Assembly (NCBI GenBank): GCA_025200525.1
Contig: CM045759.1
Coordinates: 4,712,001 to 4,776,000 of the forward strand
Direction of reading: 5' to 3'
From: Camellia lanceoleosa
Taxonomy: Eukaryota > Streptophyta > Magnoliopsida > Ericales > Theaceae
Length of the DNA: 64,000 nt
Part shown: positions 47,045 through 58,913 of the stretch, piece by piece
How positions within the stretch are numbered: the first letter of the stretch is position 1
Layout of the letters: every line of letters starts with the position of its first letter
Made by a program: the position numbers and the translations under genes
The notes under the pieces: generated by a model
Seen by the model: the letters and a program-made list of their open reading frames with translations, nothing else
Databases searched by the model: none
What the model was told of the DNA's origin: nothing

Positions 47045-48965
47045 TCACTTGAAGTCCATCCCGGTCAGATTCTTGCAAACTTCCAGTTTGTCTCTGGTAA
47101 CAATCTTGGTCATCATGTCAGAAAGATTCTTGTCCATTTGAATCTTCACTAGCTTCATCAGCTGCTTTTCCATCACTTCTCGTATACAATGATACCGGAC
47201 ATCAATGTGCTTTGTACGTGAATGGTATATGAAATTCTTGCTCAGATCAATTGCACTCTGGCTATCACAATGTACCTTGTACTCTTCCTGCTGTAGACCC
47301 AATTCTTGGAGAAACCGCTTTAACCACAACATTTCCTTTCCAGCATCTGCGGCAGCAATATACTCTGCCTCTGTTGTGGATAAAGAACCACACTTTTGTA
47401 GTTTGGACTGCCATAAAACAGCTCCCCTTGCAAAGGTGAATTGAAATCCTGATGTAGACTTTCTACCATCAAGATCACCCGCCACATCGGCATCTGTAAA
47501 ACCCTCCAAAATTGGTTCAGTTCCCTTAAAACATAAACACATCTTTGAAGTTCGCTTCAAGTACTGAAAAATCCATTTTATCACCTCCCAATGCTCATTT
47601 CCTAGATTAGCGAGGAATCTGCTCACAACGCCAACTGCGTGAGCTATATCTGGCCGGGTACACACCATTGCATACATCGAACTTTCTACTGCGAAAGAGT
47701 AAAGGATTGCCTCCATTTCTTTCCTTTCAAAGCTGGTCGTGGGACACAAACGCTTTGTCACATTGAAATGGTTGGCCAGTTGTGTACTGATTGGCTTGGC
47801 ATCTTTCATGTTGAACCTTTCAATCACCCGTTCAACATATTTCTCTTGTGACAGCCATATCTTCTTGGCTTTCCTGTCACGAATAATCATCATGCCCAAA
47901 ATTTGTTGTGCTAGGCATAAATTCTTCATGTCAGAACACTACGACCAGTCCTTTTTCAACTTGTTGATCATAACAATGTCATGTCCAATGATTAGCATGT
48001 CATCAACATACAACAGTAGGATGATGAAGTTTCCATCCGAAAACATTTGAAAATATACACACTGGTCTGCTACTGTTCTTGTGTACTCGTGATCCACCAT
48101 GAATGAATCAAACTTCTTCTACCATTGTCTCGACACCTGCTTTAGGCCATAGAGACTCTTCTTCAGTTTGCAAACTAGATTCTGTTTTCCTTTAACTTCA
48201 AATCCTTCTGGCTACTCCATATAGATCTCTTCCTCCAAATCACCATGGACAAAGGCAGTCTTGACATCCATTTATTGTACCTCCAGATTCAAGCGAGCTG
48301 CTAATCCTAGAGCTACTCAAATGGAAGTCATCTTCACAACTAGAGAGAAAAGCTCATCAAAATTAATTCCTTTCTTCTGCCCAAAGCCTTTGACCACCAA
48401 ACGAGCTTTATGCTGCAATAGTTTACCGTTGCCATCTTTCTTCAACTTATACACCCATTTGTTCTTCAAGGCTCTCATGCCTATTGGACGTGGAACAAGC
48501 TCATAAATGTGGTTCTTTTGTAAAGAACTCATCTCCTCCTTCATGGCTTGCATCCAACAGTCTTTTTCTATATGACTCTTTGCTTCCGAAAAACTCTCGG
48601 GCTCCCTCTCATCAGTAATCAGAATATACTGAAAAACAGGATATTTGGTTGATGGCACGACAACTCTTCTAGATCTCCGAAACTGAGGCCAGTTGCCTCT
48701 GGTTGAGGGGTTGCTTCCCCTGCTCAACACTCTCTTCATCAGGGTCTTCATCTCTTTCCTCTTGATCCTTAGGTTCTGGCATAGGATCCTGCAACTCTGG
48801 CACTTCTTGCTGCACATCATCACATCTAGCATTTTGTGATGGCTCGAAAGATGGGAACAAGTCTGGAGTGATGACATCTCTAGACTTTGCAGACTTCTCA
48901 AAATCTGCTACTGTCTGGTCTTCTTGGAACACAACATCTCTACTCCTAAACATCTTCTTATTCAC
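47045..48965 (-). pseudogene. pol: copia reverse transcriptase and RNase H, with stops
   Basis: RT signatures on the minus strand: WVYKLKKDGNGK and ARLVVKGFGQKKGINFDE (about 48350-48480), a TGA directly after MTSI (48315, CGA to TGA), MDVKTAFVHGDLEEEIYME then a stop, SLYGLKQ, a stop after RQW, and an intact LLLYVDDMLIIG near 48000. RNase H (47929-47045) is open for 294 codons: [52 protein letters not shown] and MMTKIV, ending GMDFK and stop. A stretch upstream of RT (48700-48965) carries the acidic linker. Confidence 0.88.
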
Positions 48966-48989
48966 TGGGTCTCACAACTTGTACCTAAA

Positions 48990-50156
48990 TGCTGCATTTG
49001 AATAGCCCACAAATATGCATAGAGTGGACTTGTCATCAAGTTTCTGTCTGTTTTCCTTGGAGGTGTGTGCAAACACCTTACACCCGAAGACTCTCAAATG
49101 AGAATATGATACTTTTCTTTTGGGCCAGACTTCCTCAGGTATTGCAAAATTCAGCAGGACTTAAGGCGACCTGTTGATGAGATAACATGCTATATAGGCG
49201 GCTTCAGCCCAGAATGACTTTGACAATTTTGGCATTCTGAGCATGCATCTGACTCTTTCAACAATAGTGCGGTTCATCCTCTTTACCACACTATTATGTT
49301 GTGAGGTACCGGGAACTGTTGTCTCGTGCCGAATACCTCTGGTGGCACAATATGCTTTAAAAACATTGGAAGTGCATTCGCCTCCATTGTCTATGTGAAG
49401 ACACTTCAATTTATTTCCGGACTCTCTTTTCACCATTGCATGGAACTCCTAAAAGTGATATAATACCTCGTCATTCATCTTCAGAAAATACACCCACAAC
49501 TTCCTTGATACATCATCAATGAAAGTCAGAAAATACTTGCGGCCGCCAAGTGACTCCATTTCGATTAGACCACAAACATCTGAGTACACCATACTAAGCA
49601 CTTCTATTTTTCTTTTGCTTGTTGAACTGAATAATACTCAATACTTCTTGCCATAAAGGCAATGCTCACACGACTTTAGGGCACTCCCTTTGGGTAAGGG
49701 TATCTTGGATTACTTTGCCAATAGATGCAATCCCTTCTCACTCATATGAGCCAGTCTTCTATGCGATAAGTCCGGTGACTCCTTGTCTTCTGCTGCATTA
49801 AAACTTTCTAGACAGATCTTCGTTTGAGTCTTGTACAGTGTTGAAGACATCTCTCCTCTAGCGATTGTCAAAGCTCCTCTTGTCAACTTCCAATGGCCAT
49901 TTCCGAATGTACTTGTATAGCCTTGTCGGTCCAGGACGCTTCTGGAGATAAAATTGAGGCGCAAATCTAGAATATGCCTCACATCTTTGAGAACTAGCTT
50001 GTACCCAACATTAGTCTGAATACTAATGTCTTGAATACCCACAATCTTAGAATAGCTAGAATTTTCCGTTCGAACAGTGCCAAAATCTCCAGTATTGTAC
50101 GACCTGAAGAGTTCTCTGTGGAAAGTGGCATGATAGGATACAGCTATGTCTATCAC
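48990..50156 (-). pseudogene. pol: copia protease and integrase, with stops
   Basis: The protease motif region (IDIAVSYHATFHRELF, about 50110-50156) begins one codon after a TGA that replaces a Trp codon. The integrase zinc-finger area reads LSHRRLAHMSEKGLHLLAK to a stop at 49710. The core follows with FLTFIDDVSRKLWVYF, IDNGGECTS and the glutamate region near HNSVVKRMNRTIVERVRCML (49436-49161). Further stops lie near 49645, 49450, 49160 and 48975. Confidence 0.85.
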
Positions 50157-51056
50157 TCATTCTGTGTAGCTGTGGTCAGCCACGTGAAGCAAGTCCTCAT
50201 CTTCACCAACTGCAGGAAGTATTTCATTAGTTGTTGTGGCTGTCGTGTTCTCATCTTCCTTTGATTTACTGCTTTGGCCTTTATCTTTCCAGCTTGGGCA
50301 GTTTCTCTTTATGTGACCCTCCTGGCCACAGTGAAAACAAGTAAAGTAAGAGTTTCCTCGACCTTTGTTACCTCTGGATTTACTCATGTTGTTCTAACTG
50401 CTTCGACTCTTGCTTCTTCCTCTGCCTCTGTCCCTGCCTTTATCTTCTGTGATGAGAGTATAAGACTGATTACCTCCCATGTCTTTCCTTCTTGTCTGTT
50501 CATTAAACATGGCGTCTGCGATCATGCTCATGGTCAACTTCCCTTCTGGTGCAGAGTTGTTGAGAGAGACCACCAACACCTCCCAGCTGTCCAGTAAAAA
50601 ACTGAGCAGTAGTATGGCTTGTATTTTATCGTCCAAGGGCATATTGACGGTTGTAAGCTGATTCACCAGATTTTTGAATTGACTGGTGTGCTCGGCGACA
50701 GACATACCATTCTTCAACTTCAGATTTACAAACCTTCTCATCACCAAGGCTTTGTTTCGAGTGGTCTTTGACTGGTACATTTTGTCTAACATTGTCTAGA
50801 GAGCATAGACATCTGTCTCCTGGGCAACATGATGGAACACGCTGTGGTTTATCTATTGTTTGATATAACCGATAGTCTTTCGGTTAATCTTTATCCAATC
50901 TTCATCCTTTACTACTTCCAGTTTAAGCCCTTTTAGAAAAATAAGTCCAAACAGGTCTTTATAATATAGGATATCTTCCATCCGCGACTTTCAAATTGCA
51001 TAATTAGAAGGATTCAACTTGATCATGGATCCTGAAGTTGATGTGGATTCCTCCAT
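50157..51056 (-). pseudogene. gag: copia gag with zinc knuckle, several Trp-to-stop changes
   Basis: Starts at an ATG at 51054-51056 (MEESTSTSGSMIKLNPSNYA then TGA). The capsid core continues (INRKTIGYIKQ, stop; VFHHVAQETDVYAL, stop; MLDKMYQSKTTRNKALVMRR). The nucleocapsid CCHC knuckle CFHCGQEGHIKRNC is intact (about 50295-50340). All pieces are in one frame. At least three stops in the core sit where related proteins have Trp. Confidence 0.85.
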
Positions 51057-51640
51057 CGTCTTCTTTCTTTTTACAGAAACTCTGATTCAAAAATCTGACT
51101 GTATGGATCTCTTCGGAATACTTCAAATAGTTGAAAACCACTATTAGATCGCCAAAATGGGACTTCAAATGGCTCAGATCTAGCCAAAATAAGTTCGATG
51201 GTTCAGATTAGCAGATGTACCTTAACCGCGTAGCACCAGATAATTCCTCTGCTTTTGGGTCGAGTCGGGTCACCCGTCGGGTTGACTAGTCAAGTGGTGT
51301 GCTGACGTGGCAGATACGTGACACTGGTGCTGACGTGGCAGTGACGTAGCGTTGTCACTCACCTTCTTCCTTCCGCTGTGCGTCAAGCGCGTGTCTGTGA
51401 TTGAGATGATGCACCGATGCTTTTCACAGCGCGTGTGACGCATGTTTGAGATTGGGATTCACGCGCCTTCTTCAGGTGGCATGTGAGGGCACGTGGAGCC
51501 TCCTCTTAGGCTTTGCCTTGTAGTTCTGGACTCCTCTTGATGACAGCTTACTCTTGGTATGCTCAAAAGTGAATTTCGAGCAACTTGATTTCTAACAGTT
51601 TCGAAAATCGCACTCTGTTTTTTCGAAAAGCAACTAACTT

Positions 51641-51653
51641 GGCTCTAATACCA
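51641..51653 (-). other. primer-binding site (tRNA-Met type)
   Basis: GGCTCTAATACCA is the complement of TGGTATTAGAGCC, one base from the usual initiator tRNA-Met site. It lies 2 bp from the 5' LTR. Confidence 0.88.
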
Positions 51654-51655
51654 CT

Positions 51656-52043
51656 TGTTAGGATTATGAAGCACCAGAAATCAATCACACACATACGCAA
51701 AAAGGAGACACAAGAGATTTACGTGGTTCGGCAATTGCCTATGTCCACAGAGAGAGATATCCACTATAGAATTTTTTCGGAGGGAGATTACAGAACTCAC
51801 ACCTCACAACTCTCTATAAAACTCTCTTACTTTTAGATTACACTCTCTGCTCTCTTTAGCTTTGTGCTATTTTTGTTCACTCTATGTTTTAAGCCCTCAT
51901 TCTCACCTCCATTTACGCACAAAATGGAGAAGTTTGATTGGTCACAACCTACCTGTTCCACTAGCTAGTGGTTGGTGGAGTGGGAAAGCCACATTCCATT
52001 GGGTGGAGAAAGTAGGAGATCCACTTGGGCTAGAGTGCTAACA
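51656..52043 (-). repeat. 5' LTR of the copia element
   Basis: 388 bp, from TGTTAGGATTATGAAG to GTGCTAACA. Good overall match to the 3' LTR, with scattered substitutions, so the insertion is clearly older than the LARD's. Confidence 0.9.
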
Positions 52044-52483
52044 AGAAATTAGTCAAAACACAGAGAAAATTATGAACAAATCACAGAGAAATTTGTGAGC
52101 AAATTAGAAAAATTTTAAAACACAAAAACTTTGAAAACACAGAGAAAATCAGAGAAATTTCTGTATTTTGAAATTTCTCTGGCTCTAAATTTCTCTAGAA
52201 AAATATTAAGAGACTCCAACTGTTATGAAAATATTACATGTCCTTTATCTTTAAAATTTTAATATCATAGACTTTAAAAAAAAAATTCTCCTATAATATA
52301 AGAGTAAATGTTATTCAAACCAAAAACTTAGACACATTTTTCAAGTCTAATAATCAATCAGTCAATCACTCTCATGTGTTATTTCTTTTTTTCATATTTT
52401 CTTTAATTATAAACCAATCATCTCACTTATATATTATTGGATCTAAAAAATAGTTTCAAAAGTGAACTTGTATATTATTTTTT

Positions 52484-52804
52484 AGGGTAAATTACAAATA
52501 TACCCCCCTGAGATTTGATTAAAACACGAATCGCCCTTGTAGTTTTGAAAATTATATTCCATCCCTTGAGCTTTTAATTTCATAACAAATAGCTTCTTTT
52601 ATTAATAAATCATCAAGTCAAAATATGTTTCAATTAATAATTTAGGTAATTTTATTATTGTATATGAGAGAAATTATGAATTTTATTTTTTTAGTTAATT
52701 CTGTTAAATAAAAAATACTAACAAGGAGGTTTTTATAATTTTTCAAAACACATGAGACAATATGTACTTTAAGCAAATCTTAAAAAGTGTATTTATAATT
52801 TATC
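52484..52804. mobile_element. MITE with 9 bp target duplication (Mutator-like)
   Basis: The ends AGGGTAAATTACAAATATAC and (inward) GATAAATTATAAATACACTT are inverted. TTATTTTTT flanks both sides (52475-52483 and 52805-52813). A 9 bp duplication fits Mutator-like MITEs, but the T-rich site is weak evidence alone. Inverted similarity continues inward (CCCTGAGATTTG against AAGATTTGCTTAAAG). Confidence 0.6.
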
Positions 52805-53877
52805 TTATTTTTTGTAATGATAAATAATAAACTTGTTCTTCTCTTTAATAACTTATTAAATTAAGTAATAAAAATCTTGTGTTCAAATTTCACTGGCTAT
52901 GTGATAAATAAACGGAATTACAGTACATTATACACGGTCCAACCGTCAATGTCATATTTTACGGTCAGCCAATGTTTGCGTATACATATATTTGTATATA
53001 TATGGAAAACGTTTTCATTATATTATATATTATAAATTATAGAATGAAATCTGAATTAGAATCTGGGTTTCAATTTTCGTATTGGATTTACGTCTCACTA
53101 ATATAGCACCCTAATCTATCTCTATTCTCTAATGAGATAGAAGAGAAAGAAAATAGAAATATAAAGAAAACCAAATTAGTGTTCCCAAGTATTTTACAAA
53201 AGAAAAATTCAATACCAATATGTGTTTAAAACCAACCTAAAAAAAAAAAAAAAAAAAAATATGAGTATTCAATTTTCTCTTGGGTTTCAAATTTTTTCCC
53301 TTTCAATACCACTATGTGTTTTACGAGGATAAAATAAGGAGAAATAGCAAATTAGTGGGACAATAAAATAATAATTGCACTATAAATGAAATCTTTAGTG
53401 GTATACTTCTAATATCAGAACAAACTTGCACCATTCACACGAATGATTTGCACCATACATATAAAAAAACTTGCACTATCATAAAAAAGAAAATATTTTT
53501 TCATTGCATTACTTCAATATAATTTCTCTATAAAACAAACCTGAAAAAAAAAAAAAAAAAATTTCCCTGTTTATTTATATATTATCAGAGATTGTTTTCT
53601 ATGCGTTGTTTGAGGTGGGGTAGCCCAAGAAGACTGAAAAAAAAAAAAAAAAAAAAAAAAAAGGAACCAGGAGAAGAGGAGCTCAAAAATGTTTGTCTTG
53701 CGAGAGAAGGTGTTAGAGTAGGCCCACATATTTGTAACTTTGACTTAGGTGTCAAAATATTATTGGCTAACCGTAAACAAGCTTTCACTCTTCATCCGTT
53801 TTTAACTTAAATCAACATTGCACATGCTTGACCCTTAATTTCTGCTGATTAATATATATATATATGTTTGCTTGGTC
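52805..53877. other. AT-rich DNA upstream of the ankyrin gene
   Basis: No gene seen. Long A runs lie at about 53240-53260, 53545-53561 and 53637-53662. A first exon or promoter of the ankyrin gene may be here, but none is recognised; the ATATATATAT at 53853-53864 is too close to the ATG to be its TATA box. Confidence 0.5.
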
Positions 53878-54431
53878 ATGGATGCAGATAAGAAGAATAA
53901 GTACTGGAGATACATACCACTCCTCAATGCTGTACTCAGGGGAGAATGGGATTCTGCCAAAAGATTCTTCAACGAAAAAAAGGAGACGATGCTCCACGTA
54001 GCAGTTGCGAGTGGAAGGTCAATCGATTTTGTGGAGAAGTTGGTGGATTTGATGCCGCCAGAAGCGCTGGCACTGCCTAACAGGACCGGTGCCACTGCCC
54101 TTCACCATCCTGCATGGATCGGAAACACCAAGGCTGCGGTTATCCTGGTGGAGAAACACCCTGCCCCCTTATATATTTTCGACAATAATAAATGGTTACC
54201 GCTCCACCATGCTGCTGATAAAGGACATGAGGACACCCTTTCGTATTTATTGAGTGTCACAAAGGATGATCCAGTTTCCATGCCATTCGCATACTCCTCC
54301 GGTGCTCTGCTTATCTCAAAAGTAGTATATTCGGAATTTTACGGTGAGTCACATCTAATTACTTGCTTATTGCTCAATTAATACTAAACTGCTTAATCAA
54401 AAAGTAGTCACGAGAATGACAATGTTCAAAT

Positions 54432-54901
54432 TAGGGTTGTAAATGGTTCTATTCGGTCAGTGTTTGAGAGTATATTTAGTATTGAAACGATTCTCTCGGT
54501 TTTTATAATTGAAAAACTAACACAGACCGTATGCTAGTTTAGTTTTATCGGTTTTGTCGATTTGATGCAGAAGTAAAATTTACACGAAATTTTAAAAGGT
54601 TTTATAGTAGATTTTAGAATTTTACATTGAAAATAAATGAAAATTACTCTATAAATGTTTTCCTCCCCAATTTTTTTTATCACAAAAGTGTATTATATTA
54701 GTTACTACTCATATATAGTTCAAGAAATTATAATATAAAAATATTTAAATATAATATTCGGTCGGTTCGGTTTGCATCGGTGTAAAAAGTTTCGAGACCG
54801 AAATAGATCATATGTTATGAAAAACAAACCAAAAACTAAAATTTCAGTCAATTTCGATCGGTCGGCTCGGCTCGGCTTTATTGATTTTTCTTACATCCCT
54901 A
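54432..54901. mobile_element. hAT-like MITE in the ankyrin intron
   Basis: The ends TAGGGTTGTAAA and (inward) TAGGGATGTAAGAAAAATC are inverted. Flanks GTTCAAAT and ATTCAAAT (54424-54431 and 54902-54909) match at 7 of 8 bases. CGGTCGGTTCGGTTTG-like words fill the right half. Typical of short plant hAT derivatives. Confidence 0.7.
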
Positions 54902-55873
54902 ATTCAAATATTGTAAACAAACATCATCTAAATATAATTTAGCCATCCCAGATCCATAAAATGCTCAAACTTGGAGGTGGTTTGGCAATAAGGTTAAATT
55001 AATTAAAAAAGTCATTAAAAAAATTAAAGAGTTAAAAAATCAAAAAGTCATACAAAAAAATCAAGTATTCAATTTTTTTTTTAATTTTCTTTATTTTTTG
55101 CACATTTTTCGTAAAAATTAAAAAACCATTATCAAACATTTCTGCTTGGTTTGGTTTACATTTCAGAAATAATTTTTTAATAATTTTTCCAAAACACAGA
55201 AACTAGTTTGATAAAAGTAAATATTAAAACAATAATTTTAAATTTTTAAAAATTATTTCTATCTATCAAAAAATAAAACTATATGAAAATGATCAATATT
55301 TTAAAATTTTTAATTTTTTTTAGCAAATTATGTATTAAAATCTTAGAAAAAATTTTAAAAAAATATTCTGAAAATTAAACCAAACAGATCTTTCAATTTT
55401 TTTCACCTTATATTTTAGTTAAAAGGCCAAAAAATTACTAAAAAAAGCACTTTCCTAACGAACCTTTACTATATTATAAGTTTTAATTTATAAATGATTT
55501 ACTATCCATTTGTTTGTTTCAAAAAATATATATACTTTTTACAGAAAATATTTTCAAAAAAATGTAATATATACAAAACATTTTCTTTGTGTCTGGTTGC
55601 GATTCTAAAAGCAATGTGCCAGTGGTATAATCGGGAAAATGTCTTTCACCTTTAAAAAGTGAAAAAAAAAATTTATTTAAATAATTAACTATTTTTTATA
55701 TTGACTAAAAAAAATAAAACTTTTATTAAATTTTAATTTTTATCACACCAAATACCAAAAGACATTTGCATTTCACAAAAACAAACAAATCATTATTCGA
55801 GGTCATGAATCCATGATACGAATGAAAAATACTTGTTCAGAAGTATGAGTACCTGATTTCAAAATACAAAATC

Positions 55874-56093
55874 TTACAAAGTAGTAGGGGTGCTCGTGAT
55901 TTAGTGGGTTCGGTTGCGATCAAAAAAACCTCAAATCCGTCATCCGTCTAAAACTAGGCGGATTGAAAAAAATCAATCCGCAACCGTTCGCTTGTCATCA
56001 TGCATCCATCCAAAATGCGGCGCAACGGTTCGGTCAGTTTGGACGAATCGGTATATCCGTTGTTCACCCTACTGATTTGTAAGGTATAAGTTG
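55874..56093. mobile_element. second MITE in the ankyrin intron
   Basis: CTTACAAAGTAGTAGGGGTG at the left faces (inward) CTTACAAATCAGTAGGGTGA at the right. The interior has CCGTCATCCGTC and AATCCGCAACCG words. The target duplication is unclear. Confidence 0.55.
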
Positions 56094-56474
56094 ACTCTCT
56101 TACAATTTTTTTTCTTCTTCTTGAGAAATATTATTCATTATGAGATTTATTTCATCTATTTATTTCTTTTTTTATGTATATTAATACAATAAAAGTATGT
56201 TTATATATATGACCCACTATATCCAATTGAGACGTAGCATGCAACATGGGAAAAGACATAAGAGAAGAAGTGCTAAGCCAAATAATTCGATGATATTTAG
56301 CAAATTAATTTTTTTCACAAACAGATATAGCTTTGAATTTGGTTGGTCGCTATCCGGAATTAGCTATGTCAAAACTAGACGACGGTTACTACGCCTTGAA
56401 AGATATGGTTTTGAGGCCGTCAGCATTCCCAAGTGGTAGTCACCTGAACGGTTGGCAACGATTAATATATCATT

Positions 56475-57284
56475 GTGAGTTTTTTCTCTAGCTACCCCTC
56501 TCATTCTTGCCACTTTTGCATGGGTTACCATTAGAGCATAAAATAGAACCAGCTGTATTAGAGTTTATTACATTTTATATTCCTAAATTATTGTTAAATT
56601 ATCTACTTAATCTATAAATTATCGATTGAGTCTATTAAGTTCTTAAAAAATATAAATCAAAGTCTATTTAGTCCTTGATCTATCGATCGAATCTATTAAG
56701 TTCTTAAAATATTTAATTCAAACATAATTAATCTCTAAAAAAATTATAAAAATAAAATATAACCCTATAAGTATTATAAATTAGTAAAACATCTTATCTA
56801 GTTAAAATTTATTTCAAAAAAAATCTTAAATTTTTATTCTATTCTTGAAAAATGAACGTCACTTCTTATGGTGAATTTATTTTATAAGGGTAAGGGTAAT
56901 TTTTTGTAGTATTTTCTTGCTTATTTTTTACAATGGCTACTTGCTTGCTTTTATTTAGTACTACATGTTAGATTTCGTTTATAATTTATAATTGATTATT
57001 TTTAAGTTTTTTGTTAATTTTTTTTACAACTTAATTAATGTATTGTTTTGTTCTATTATTATATGTAGCGAAATGTTATTATTTAAATTATCTAAGTCTA
57101 CTTTTTTAGTATATCTAATACTCATATAATTTTATTGGCAAGACTGATAAATCAGACTCTAATTTTATTTTAAACATACAACAAAATAAAACACTTTTTA
57201 AAGACAGAATAAAAATTTAAGAACTTTTTGTAAGAAAATCTTAATTAGATAAAGTCTTTTACTAATTTATGATACTTTTTTTTT
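56475..57284. other. AT-rich DNA, no gene
   Basis: Begins with the donor of a third ankyrin intron; no downstream exon recognised. Contains repeated TTAGTCCTTGA(T)CTATCGAT(C)GA-like words near 56630-56700. Confidence 0.5.
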
Positions 57285-58140
57285 TTTTATCAGCAAAGAA
57301 AAATTTCATTTAGCAACATGAAATTAAAAGTACAGGAAGATGAGATGCATCGAGAGAGATTCGGAAGTATAAAAATACCCCTACTACTGCTACTCGCATT
57401 CATACAACCAACCCCTAAGCCTCTCGATTTTTAAATTAAAAAGTTAAGAAGAACTTAACTAGAAAATAAAATACATGAATCCCCACAAAAAAACCCACAG
57501 AAACACCCAAAACAAACTAAAAAAAAACAAAACAAGCCCCACAACACTGCTGCTATAACAAACTAAAAACAAGAACTTAACTAAAAACACCCAAGCAGCC
57601 TGAACCCCTCCAACCAACGTCCAATCAGCAACCCACGCCTCTGCCAAGACCCACGTCTCTACAACTTCCCATACCTCACGCCTCTGCTGCAACAACTCCC
57701 CATGCCTCTGCTGCGTCAACACCTTACGCCTCCTAACTCCCAATGCCCACTCCGGCCGAGAAAACACCAACGCCACCACCGGGAAGACTACACCTCCTCT
57801 GCTGCATCAAGTCTTCTTATTACTCACACCCAATACCCTCTACCAAACTCCCTATGCCCACTTCATGCTGTTACTACTCCTCTCCCTGAAACAAATCCTA
57901 ACGGCTGAGGTTTAAAAATACCCCACGCCTCCCAACTCCCAATGCCCACTCCGGCCGAGAAAACACCAATGCCACCACCGGGAAGACTACACGTCCTCTG
58001 CTACATCAGGTCTTCTTCTATCTCACACCCAATACCCTCTGCCAAACTCCAAACCAACAGGTCTTCAATCTCACACCACGGATCCGCACACCCACCGAAC
58101 ACCGACCATCCGCTGGGACATCTCCATACAAATTATGAGC
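57285..58140. repeat. C-rich region with an approximately 199 bp tandem duplication
   Basis: ACGCCTCC(T/C)AACTCCCAATGCC begins at about 57726 and again at about 57925. Both units continue through CACTCCGGCCGAGAAAACAC, CACCGGGAAGACTACAC and CACACCCAATACCCTCT. The left edge starts with a poly-T run, so this may be a retroposed sequence on the minus strand. Frames inside are low-complexity and not called. Confidence 0.6.
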
Positions 58141-58429
58141 ATATATATTTTACTTTTGTAATCCTTTCAATGACTAAATAGGTTTGAATTAAATACTTTA
58201 GTAACTTAATAGATTCAATTGATAGTTTAGGGACAAAATAAACTTTTATTTCTATACTCTACGGGATGAATAAGCTCAATCGATAGTTTATGCATTAAAT
58301 AGACAATTTGACGTTAGTTTAAGGGTAGAAAGTGTAATAAACTCATAATATTATGGTACATATTCTTCAAAAGGTTGTGTACGATGATGCAAGTTATGTG
58401 TTATTGTAGTGCGGGTTTCTTTTTTTTCT

Positions 58430-58913
58430 TTTTTCTTTCTTTCTTTTTTTTTTTTTTTTTGGGATAAGAATTGGTAGAAAGAAAACTTTATTTATGAAAT
58501 TTAGATTGAATACATCAAAAAATCAAGAAAACAGAAGGCAACTCCCAAAAAAGAGATTAAATACATAATTATTATTATTATTTTTTTTTTTTGCCAATCA
58601 AGAAAAAACAATAACACCACTACTCAAGATCAAAGATAAACAATCAAGCCTCCTCAAACTTTGCTAAGCTAATTTGATTTTCAATTTGCATACCCCCCTT
58701 CCAATGAATGAATGAAAGCATTCACTAAAATAAAAGGAAATATTAGAATATTTCTTGACCCATAAAGTAATGCGAACCTTGACCAGCTCAACACCTTGCT
58801 CCAACAATAAAATTCACAATTGAATACTCGGTCATTTCTGGCTTTCCATTGGATCCAGTTAACTATAATTGCAATCAGAGTTACCTCCCATAATAGCTTC
58901 TTAATATTTTTAT
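58430..58913 (-). mobile_element. 3' end of a LINE (fragment)
   Basis: A poly-T run (about 58441-58460) is the poly-A tail of a minus-strand element. Upstream of it, on the minus strand, 58913-58720 is open and reads LLWEVTLIAIIVNWIQWKAR, then NDRVFNC. This resembles the C-terminal WxARN(D/R) region of plant LINE reverse transcriptase/zinc-binding proteins. It is cut at 58913 by the LTR of the next copia element. Confidence 0.5.

Larger units (their letters stand above)
46623..52043 (-). mobile_element. complete but inactive Tork-type copia element, 5.4 kb
   Basis: Full structure on the minus strand: LTRs of 388 bp (51656-52043, 5') and 385 bp (46623-47007, 3'), a primer site, gag-protease-integrase-RT-RNase H and a polypurine tract. 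A perfect 5 bp target duplication AGAAA flanks it (46618-46622 and 52044-52048). Many in-frame stops make it dead, yet the frame is mostly continuous. It split a dispersed AGAGAAATTT repeat that can be read across the insertion. Confidence 0.92.
53878..56474 (+). pseudogene. ankyrin-repeat protein gene (ACD6/ITN1-like), two exons only
   Basis: Exon 1 (53878-54343) starts MDADKKNKYWRYIPLLNAVL. It carries ankyrin repeats with TMLHVAVASGRSIDFVEKLV, TGATALHHPAWIGNTKAAVI and NNKWLPLHHAADKGHEDTLS. Exon 2 (56325-56474) reads IALNLVGRYPELAMSKLDDG to WQRLIYH. The 2.0 kb intron has a GTGAGT donor and ACAG acceptor and phase 1; exon 2 ends at a GTGAGT donor. Members of this plant family are membrane proteins with ankyrin repeats and a C-terminal PGG domain. 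Here about ten residues seem missing between FFNE and TMLHVA, and later repeats and PGG are not found to the window end. The exon could instead begin at an acceptor (GATGCAG, to 53886), with an upstream exon lost. Confidence 0.78.

Noticed and set aside
53592..53810. Lys-rich 72-codon frame as the first ankyrin exon
   Set aside because: Built on a poly-A run and without a donor site; no resemblance to family N-termini.
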